This document shows positions 8,949 to 13,462 of a DNA stretch of 13,462 nt, one piece after another. Both the position numbers and the translations under genes were made by a program. The stretch is from JBGOUJ01 sp041477005 (lineage in GTDB: Bacteria; Acidobacteriota; Terriglobia; Bryobacterales; JACQDG01). How positions within the stretch are numbered: the first letter of the stretch is position 1; each line of letters starts with the position of its first letter. The stretch is from contig JBGOUJ010000147.1 in NCBI GenBank assembly GCA_041477005.1, positions 1 to 13,462 on the forward strand, written 5' to 3'. The notes beneath the pieces were generated by a model that worked only from the letters and a program-made list of their open reading frames with translations, searched no databases and had not been told where the DNA came from.

Positions 8949-9033
8949 AGAAGTATCAATTTTCCATTAGAACACGAACACACCTGCAGCGCAGGAACAC
9001 ACGTAGTGAGACTTAGTTGCTGGGGCGTGTTGT

Positions 9034-10446
9034 TTACAAGTGCAGAACGACCATCTTGAGCTCGGTCATTTCCTGCACGGCGTAGCGGGGGCCTTCCTTG
9101 CCGAAGCCGCTTTCTTTGAGACCGCCGTAGGGCATCAGGTCGGCGCGCCACTGCGGACCCCAGTTGATGTGCAGGTTGCCGCTTTCCACCTCGCGGGCGA
9201 AGCGCATGGCCGCATCGAGGCTCTCGGTGAAGATGGCGGCGGAGAGACCGTAGCGGCTGTCGTTGGCCATAGCAATGGCTTCCTCGATGCTGGCCGCGGG
9301 AGTGAAAGCGACGGCGGGGCCGAACAGCTCGTCGCAGGATAGGCGCGCGCGGGGATCGACGTCCGCGACCACCGTGGGGCTGTGCAGCGCGCCGCTCCGG
9401 CCGCCGCCGGTGACCACGCGGGCGCCCGCGCCCACTGCCTCCTGCACCCACTCTTCCACGCGGCGGGCGTCCTGCTCGCGGATCATGGGGCCCATCTTGG
9501 TGGCGGCGTCGAGCGGGTTGCCGGTCGAGATGGCCTCCACGCGCGGCTTGACCGCGTCGAGCAGGTCGCCGTAGATCGGTTTGAGAGGTATGATGCGCTG
9601 GGCGCTGATGCAGACCTGCCCGGCATTGGCGAAGCCGGTCGAGGCGATGGCCTGGGCGGCCTTTTCCAGGTTGGCGTCCGGCAGGACGATGACCGGGGAA
9701 TTCGAGCCCAGCTCCATCGTGACTCTCTTCAGTCCGGCGACGCGGCAGATGTGCTCGCCGACGTCGCGGCTGCCGGTGAACGTGATTTTCCGCACACGCG
9801 GATCGGAGCAGAGCCGGTCCCCGATCTCACCGCCGGCGCCGGTAAGGACCTGGATGCCTTCGGCGGGCACGCCGGCTTCGAGCAGCAGCTCCCCGAGCTT
9901 AAGCGCGGTGAGCGGCGTGTCGGTGGCCGGCTTGACCACCACGCTGTTGCCGGCCGCCAGCGCCGGACCGACCTTGTGGACCACCAGGTTGAGCGGGAAA
10001 TTAAACGGGCTGATGGCCACCACCACGCCGCACGGGACGCGGAGGGTGAAGCCGAAGCGATTGCCGGCGCCGGGCGCGCCGTCGAGCGGGACGACCTCCC
10101 CCGAAATGCGCTTGGCTTCTTCTGCCGAGTCGGTGAGTGTGGCCACGGCCCGGGAAACCTCGAAGCGCGATTCGGCCAGGATCTTGCCTTCTTCGAGCGT
10201 GATGGTGCGGGCGAACTCCTCGGTGCGGGCCTCGAGCAGCTCGGCCGCCCGGCGCAACCGCAGATAGCGCTCGTAGCCGGGCATGGCTCGCATCGTTTTG
10301 GCGCCGCGCGCGGCGAAGTCGAGAGCGCGGTCCACGTCGGCCGCGGTGGCGCGAGGAACCGTGTCCACCACCGAATTGTCAAAAGGGTTGTAGACGGGGA
10401 TGGTTTGCGCGCCGTCGCGCCACTCCCCGGCCAGGAGCATCTTCAT
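9034..10446 (-). CDS. NAD(P)-dependent aldehyde dehydrogenase
   Basis: A cytoplasmic aldehyde dehydrogenase of the ALDH superfamily (470 residues from the chosen start) that oxidises an aldehyde to the acid. Visible catalytic features: N149 in NFPLN, cofactor-binding K172 in VVVKPA, general base E245 in ELGSNSP, and nucleophile C279 in GQVCISAQR. The closing pattern RADLMPYGGLKESGFGKEG resembles lactaldehyde- and phosphonoacetaldehyde-dehydrogenase-like branches, but the substrate cannot be assigned and no phosphonate genes are nearby. The gene follows the aminotransferase so closely that co-transcription, and probably translational coupling, is expected. A TTG at 10455 directly after the upstream TGA would add three residues. 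The ATG at 10446 (MKMLLAGEW) is preferred because relatives usually begin this way; neither start has a strong ribosome-binding site. Confidence 0.93.
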   Translation of the reverse strand: MKMLLAGEWRDGAQTIPVYNPFDNSVVDTVPRATAADVDRALDFAARGAKTMRAMPGYERYLRLRRAAELLEARTEEFARTITLEEGKILAESRFEVSRAVATLTDSAEEAKRISGEVVPLDGAPGAGNRFGFTLRVPCGVVVAISPFNFPLNLVVHKVGPALAAGNSVVVKPATDTPLTALKLGELLLEAGVPAEGIQVLTGAGGEIGDRLCSDPRVRKITFTGSRDVGEHICRVAGLKRVTMELGSNSPVIVLPDANLEKAAQAIASTGFANAGQVCISAQRIIPLKPIYGDLLDAVKPRVEAISTGNPLDAATKMGPMIREQDARRVEEWVQEAVGAGARVVTGGGRSGALHSPTVVADVDPRARLSCDELFGPAVAFTPAASIEEAIAMANDSRYGLSAAIFTESLDAAMRFAREVESGNLHINWGPQWRADLMPYGGLKESGFGKEGPRYAVQEMTELKMVVLHL

Positions 10447-10455
10447 GGCATTCAA

Positions 10456-11730
10456 TCAGACAATCTTCGTTTCCTTCTCCATCGCCCCACAAAACGTGTC
10501 TATTTCTTCCAGGGTCGTATAAACGTTCGGCGTGACGCGCAGGCCGCCGTACTCGTCGCTCACGACCGACACCACCAGGATGTTGTATTTCTCCCACAGC
10601 GCGCCGGTCAGCTTGTTGTAGTCGGCGCCGCGCACGCTGACCAAGCCGAGGCCGCAGGACTGCGCGGGGTCGTAACTGGTCAGGATCTTGACGTTGGGGA
10701 GCCGCTCCAGGCGGCGGGACCAGCGCTCGCGAAGGTAGCGCAGGCGCGCGGCCTTGCGCTCGACGCCGATGCTCTCGTGGAACGTCAGCGCTTCGCCGAT
10801 GGCGTTGTGATTGGCGGCGGGGTGTGTGCCGATCTCCTCGAACTTGCGGATATTGTCGGTCATTTCGGCGGAGGCGGGCATCAGGGGCCAGAGCTTGGCG
10901 ATTTTGGAGCGGCGGACGTAGAGAAAGCCGGTGCCGTGCGGGGCGAGCAGCCACTTGTGGAGGCTGGTGCCGTAGTAGTCGCAATCGAGGTCGGCGAGGC
11001 GGAAGGGGTATTGGGCGAAGGCGTGGGCGCCGTCGACAATCACCTCGATGTTGCGGGAGCGCGCCATCCGGCAAATCTGCTTCACGGGAAAGATCTGGCC
11101 GGTGCGGTTGGTGATCTGGCAGATCAGGATGGCGCGGGTCTTCGGGGTGATGGCGCGCTCGAAGCGCTGGTAAAGATCGTCCAGGCTGGGCGGCGGGACG
11201 GGGAACTGGATCATCTTGAGGACGATGCCGTCGCGGCGCTCGCGCTGCCGCCAGGTAGTGATCATGCGGGGGTAGTCCTGGGTGGTGGTGAGGACTTCGT
11301 CGCCGGGCTTGAGGTCCAGGCCGAGCTGGCAGATCTCGAGCGCCTCGCTGGCGTTGCGCGTGATGGCGAGCTCCTCGGGGTCGCAGCCGAAGGCGGCGGC
11401 CAGCCGCCGGCGGACCGACTCGACCTGCGGCTCGAGGATCCTCCACATGTTGTAGGCCGGCGCCATGTTGCTGAACTCGAGGTAGCGGCGCATGGCGTCC
11501 TGGACCACCCGTGGCGAAGGGCAGACGCCGCCGTTGTTCAGGTTGATGATGTTGCGATCGACGGTGAAGGCGGTGCGGATCTCGGCCCAATAGTCTTCAT
11601 CGGCGGCCAGCGATTCGGGAGTGCGGTCCTTGACGAACTTGTTCGCCCCCTGAACGCGCTCGACGGCCTGCGGGTGAAGAGCGGCCAGAGCCGATCCGGC
11701 GCCCACCCGGAAAAAGTCGCGCCTGCGCAT
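10456..11730 (-). CDS. Class V aminotransferase with Tat-type signal
   Basis: A PLP-dependent fold-type I enzyme of 424 residues in the class V group (isopenicillin-N epimerase/cysteine desulfurase-like). Features: cofactor-binding D233 and H236 in VDGAHAF, and the Schiff-base lysine K259 in TSLHKWL. The N-terminus MRRRDFF followed by a hydrophobic stretch (9-18) looks like a twin-arginine signal, suggesting export of the folded, cofactor-loaded enzyme or retention by an uncleaved anchor; a clear AxA cleavage site is lacking. The reaction could be transamination, epimerisation or lyase chemistry and cannot be decided here. A perfect AGGAGG eight bases upstream fixes the ATG at 11730. The TGA stop abuts the aldehyde dehydrogenase start region, so the two genes probably act in one pathway, although the signal would place them in different compartments. 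Confidence 0.92.
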   Translation of the reverse strand: MRRRDFFRVGAGSALAALHPQAVERVQGANKFVKDRTPESLAADEDYWAEIRTAFTVDRNIINLNNGGVCPSPRVVQDAMRRYLEFSNMAPAYNMWRILEPQVESVRRRLAAAFGCDPEELAITRNASEALEICQLGLDLKPGDEVLTTTQDYPRMITTWRQRERRDGIVLKMIQFPVPPPSLDDLYQRFERAITPKTRAILICQITNRTGQIFPVKQICRMARSRNIEVIVDGAHAFAQYPFRLADLDCDYYGTSLHKWLLAPHGTGFLYVRRSKIAKLWPLMPASAEMTDNIRKFEEIGTHPAANHNAIGEALTFHESIGVERKAARLRYLRERWSRRLERLPNVKILTSYDPAQSCGLGLVSVRGADYNKLTGALWEKYNILVVSVVSDEYGGLRVTPNVYTTLEEIDTFCGAMEKETKIV

Positions 11731-11738
11731 GGGGAGAT

Positions 11739-11746
11739 CCTCCTTT
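11739..11746 (-). promoter_or_regulatory. Strong ribosome-binding site of the aminotransferase
   Basis: AAAGGAGG on the minus strand, eight bases before the ATG at 11730, is close to the ideal anti-16S match. It is the strongest such site seen in the window. Confidence 0.8.
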
Positions 11747-11770
11747 GAGCGGAGTGTAGCAGAGGACGGC

Positions 11771-12181
11771 TCACCGCGTCCAATTCCGGATCGTGAGGCC
11801 GTCTACGTGAGAGAAATGCCGGTCGTTGGTCACGAGCACGGCCCCCCTAGTGATGGCAACAGCGGCTACCCAGACGTCGTTGACTGGGATCGGCTTTCCT
11901 TTGCGAGTCAGCGCCGCGTCAATCTCAGCGTACCGTTCCGCCACGGCTCTTGTGACGGGTGCGATCTCGGCGAGCTGACTGATGGCGTGATGAAACAACG
12001 CCAGCAGATGCCGCCGTTTTCGACTCTCGGGCAGCAGGTAGGTCCCTCGCAGCAACTCACCCAGGTTCACCGCCGAGGTCGCCAGCAGGTCGCTGGGGTG
12101 GAGCGCGGCCAAGCGTCTTAGTACTTTGGGGTTCTGCTCTTGAAGGTATGAGAGGTGGTCCGTATCCAGCAGGTATTCCAC
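11771..12181 (-). CDS. vapC: PIN-domain ribonuclease toxin, VapC family
   Basis: A 136-residue PIN-domain protein, normal length for VapC. The acidic residues expected to bind Mg/Mn are present: D6 in LLDTDH, E42 in NLGELLRG, D102 in VNDVWVAA and D120 in VTNDRHF. VapC toxins cleave tRNA or rRNA and are neutralised by a partner encoded just upstream. The start is a GTG at 12181, 15 bases after the stop of the preceding small gene, which fits a two-gene operon. All key residues are intact, so it is probably functional. The RNA target cannot be predicted. Confidence 0.9.
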   Translation of the reverse strand: MEYLLDTDHLSYLQEQNPKVLRRLAALHPSDLLATSAVNLGELLRGTYLLPESRKRRHLLALFHHAISQLAEIAPVTRAVAERYAEIDAALTRKGKPIPVNDVWVAAVAITRGAVLVTNDRHFSHVDGLTIRNWTR

Positions 12182-12196
12182 CAGTGAGCCTTCGTC

Positions 12197-12430
12197 CTAT
12201 ACCTTCTCAAGATCCTCTATGTTGGCCATGATCTGCTCGGCTTCCTTACGGGTCATTGTACCGACCAGAGGCAGCCATCTTAAAGGCGACCCAACCGGCA
12301 GCTTTTTCCATGCTCGTCCGGTGGATTTTCCGGAGATGAAGGCGGCGCGTCTCTCCTTCACCGTCCCTTTGATGAGACGGGCGAGCTTCGCGGGGGAGAG
12401 ACTGCCATTGCGCGGGACCTTGGCTGCCAT
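12197..12430 (-). CDS. Small protein in antitoxin position upstream of vapC
   Basis: A 77-residue basic protein directly upstream of and co-oriented with vapC, with a 15-base gap. It starts at an ATG (12430); a GTG one codon earlier is also possible. The sequence (NGSLSPAKLARLIKGTVKER near the start, TMTRKEAEQIMANIEDLEKV at the end) does not look like the usual VapB types I know (AbrB/MazE, RHH, Phd). The acidic C-terminal helix could be the part that wraps the toxin. The antitoxin role is inferred from position and gene size only. Confidence 0.7.
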   Translation of the reverse strand: MAAKVPRNGSLSPAKLARLIKGTVKERRAAFISGKSTGRAWKKLPVGSPLRWLPLVGTMTRKEAEQIMANIEDLEKV

Positions 12431-12433
12431 CAC

Positions 12434-12630
12434 CGTCTATTCTACCATCGCCGCGACACAGGTCCGGACCGAGTCGCAGCCGATGGGGTTGGAGCGGAGG
12501 CGGGGCGCCTGGCTGTGGCGGTCGAGCAGGCCGAAGCCGTATTGCCGAAGCGGCGAGCGTCGAAGACGTTGGGGTGGCCGTATAGGTAGCAGGGCAATGA
12601 AAAGCCCCGGAAACACATCTCACCGCGGAG
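12434..12630. other. Intergenic DNA between intron 3' end and antitoxin gene
   Basis: No gene could be supported here. Open frames on both strands are short, lack a ribosome-binding site and resemble nothing recognised. If the intron call is right, this is its 3' exon side and should hold the promoter of the toxin-antitoxin pair; no convincing promoter boxes were found. Confidence 0.4.
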
Positions 12631-12635
12631 ACTTC

Positions 12636-12742
12636 GAGTAGGGAAGAGGCGCACGACAGATGAGCAAAGCTGGATATGACCCAATGTCCATTAAGCGCCT
12701 GGGTGGACGCACTCGCCATCCTCGTGTTTCCTCTTCCCCCTC
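12636..12742 (-). ncRNA. Group II intron domain VI with bulged branch-point A and enlarged loop
   Basis: On the minus strand GAGGGGGAAGAGG (12742-12730) pairs with the segment 12649-12636: ten consecutive pairs (one G-U), a single unpaired A at 12639, then three more pairs. The stem continues after a small internal loop with CACGA (12726-12722) against UCGUG (12656-12652). A single bulged A near the 3' end of the stem is the lariat branch-point hallmark. The 65-base loop (12657-12721) is much larger than usual. Confidence 0.7.
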
Positions 12743-12743
12743 T

Positions 12744-12781
12744 AAAATTCCGTACGGTGGGTTTTCCCCAGTACGGCTTCA
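12744..12781 (-). ncRNA. Group II intron domain V (catalytic hairpin)
   Basis: On the minus strand CCGUAC (12776-12771) pairs with GUACGG (12755-12750). A two-base CC bulge (12757-12756) is followed by an upper stem UGGG/CCCA with a GAAAA loop. Size, AGCCGUAC/GUACGG sequence and bulge position match domain V. Below the six-pair helix, the AGC triad faces GAA instead of the expected GUU; pairing is restored only if two A residues bulge out. Confidence 0.8.
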
Positions 12782-13016
12782 AACGGAAGAACAGCCACGG
12801 CGACCTTCACCCCTCCCCCGGACCTTAAGCGCCAGACCCGCCTCCGCGCCCGGTTCACAGGCTTATACGCCGTCGCCCACCCTCCGCCGTACCCCTGTGG
12901 CCCCTAAGGGCAAGATGTCGGGGCCAGCAGCCAGGATGCTCCCGTCCAGAGGCCCTTGGCTCGCCAGCGGGTTCTGTTGTCCCGCCAGGTCCTCGCTTAC
13001 TATGGCCTCATGAGCG

Positions 13017-13096
13017 CCTCTCGGCCCCTTCCGCCGATTTATGTTTTAGACGGCGGACCTTCGCCCTACGGCCTGGTCTGGGCTGGGTCCGAGAGG
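13017..13096 (-). ncRNA. Nested stem within the intron RNA
   Basis: An outer eight-pair helix (13017-13024 with 13089-13096) encloses an inner seven-pair helix (13030-13036 with 13051-13057). A further seven-pair hairpin lies at 12898-12904/12920-12926. These support a folded RNA rather than a decayed gene; which intron domain they belong to (II, III or IV) is not determined. Confidence 0.6.
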
Positions 13097-13462
13097 GTCC
13101 CCAATTTACTCTGCCTGTCTGTTTCCTCCGTGCCGCCTTCCGTACCCCGGCGGACTGGTCGGCTGCAACTGGCTGTTGCTTCACCGCCCACACTGGCCTT
13201 CACCTTCTCTACACAGGTTCGGCATCCGCATGCCCACGCCGTCGGTTCTCGCGTAAGCAGCGTAACGAGGCTGCAAAGTTCGCTTTATGCTACGGCCCGA
13301 TGGAATTGCTGGCCCTTCACCGACAAGGGCGTTTACATTCGAGCTTTCACCTCCCGAGTCACCTCCAAGAGATGTCGAATATTACTACGCGGGCAAACAG
13401 CCAATTCCCGCGACCGGACTTTCACCGGCAAGACAAGCAGCATTATGGGCTGCAAGCGGAGA

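Larger units (their letters stand above)
12631..13462 (-). mobile_element. Group II intron RNA without reverse-transcriptase gene (5' end outside window)
   Basis: More than 800 bases lack a credible protein but show group II intron architecture on the minus strand: many nested stems, a domain V hairpin (12744-12781), then a domain VI stem with one bulged adenosine (12636-12742). The GUGYG-type 5' end is not visible and probably lies just past the right edge. Less than about 330 bases separate the last domain-I-like sequence (near 13100) from domain V, far too little for an intron-encoded protein, so the intron is ORF-less or has lost it. The 3' splice site is expected near 12631-12632 by distance from the bulged A, but no AY dinucleotide is found there. 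Splicing would need a maturase in trans. Classification rests on domains V and VI; the domain I-IV assignments are inference. Confidence 0.75.

Noticed and set aside
8983..8995. Short hairpin CCTGC/GCAGG as terminator between the aldehyde dehydrogenase and the secreted protein gene
   Set aside because: The stem has only five pairs with a three-base loop and no following T-run, so termination is not supported.
9034..11730. Phosphonate (2-aminoethylphosphonate) degradation operon
   Set aside because: The aldehyde dehydrogenase resembles that branch, but the aminotransferase carries a Tat signal and is nearer the isopenicillin-N epimerase-like group, and no phosphonate hydrolase or transporter is present.
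9382..11748. 788-residue open frame on the plus strand
   Set aside because: It runs antisense across both the aldehyde dehydrogenase and the aminotransferase, whose catalytic motifs are clear on the minus strand.
12246..12782. 178-residue minus-strand frame
   Set aside because: It spans the intron domain V, the intergenic region and part of the antitoxin gene in another frame; composition is low-complexity.
12660..13193. Plus-strand 117-residue and minus-strand 61-residue frames in the intron region
   Set aside because: Neither shows reverse-transcriptase or maturase motifs (no YADD, no domain X), and both lie over paired RNA segments.

Overview
The window looks like chromosomal DNA of a GC-rich Acidobacteriota bacterium, most likely of the Solibacter/Bryobacter type. 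This is inferred from gene content: a Ser/Thr kinase fused to a TolB-like propeller, a roughly 1,200-residue Oar-type TonB-dependent receptor with an N-terminal carboxypeptidase-regulatory-like domain, and a Tat-signal class V aminotransferase. No rRNA or other taxonomic marker is present.

Layout. (1) 1-2642, minus: a membrane Ser/Thr kinase with an extracytoplasmic PD40 propeller, cut by the left edge. (2) 2643-2725: a short divergent promoter region. (3) 2726-6304, plus: a TonB-dependent outer-membrane receptor. (4) 6305-6479: a convergent intergenic region almost filled by a perfect 35-bp inverted repeat. (5) 6480-8948, minus: a large secreted protein with an HESGH zincin-like motif and C-terminal Ig-like modules. 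(6) 9034-11730, minus: an NAD(P)-dependent aldehyde dehydrogenase behind a Tat-signal class V aminotransferase, almost certainly one transcript. (7) 11771-12430, minus: a VapC-like PIN toxin preceded by a small unrecognised gene in the antitoxin position. (8) About 12631 to the right edge, minus: a structured RNA I interpret as a group II intron without a reverse-transcriptase gene. It shows a domain V hairpin, a domain VI stem with a single bulged adenosine, and other nested stems. Its 5' end lies beyond the window.

How the genes fit together. The kinase and receptor diverge from 83 bp and may share regulation at the cell envelope. The aminotransferase and aldehyde dehydrogenase suggest a short amine or amino-acid conversion route, but the substrate cannot be read from sequence. 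The secreted protein may be co-transcribed with them across an 85-bp gap. The VapC pair and intron are accessory elements. The most notable items are the ORF-less intron with its enlarged domain VI and imperfect domain V, and the large palindromic repeat between the convergent genes.
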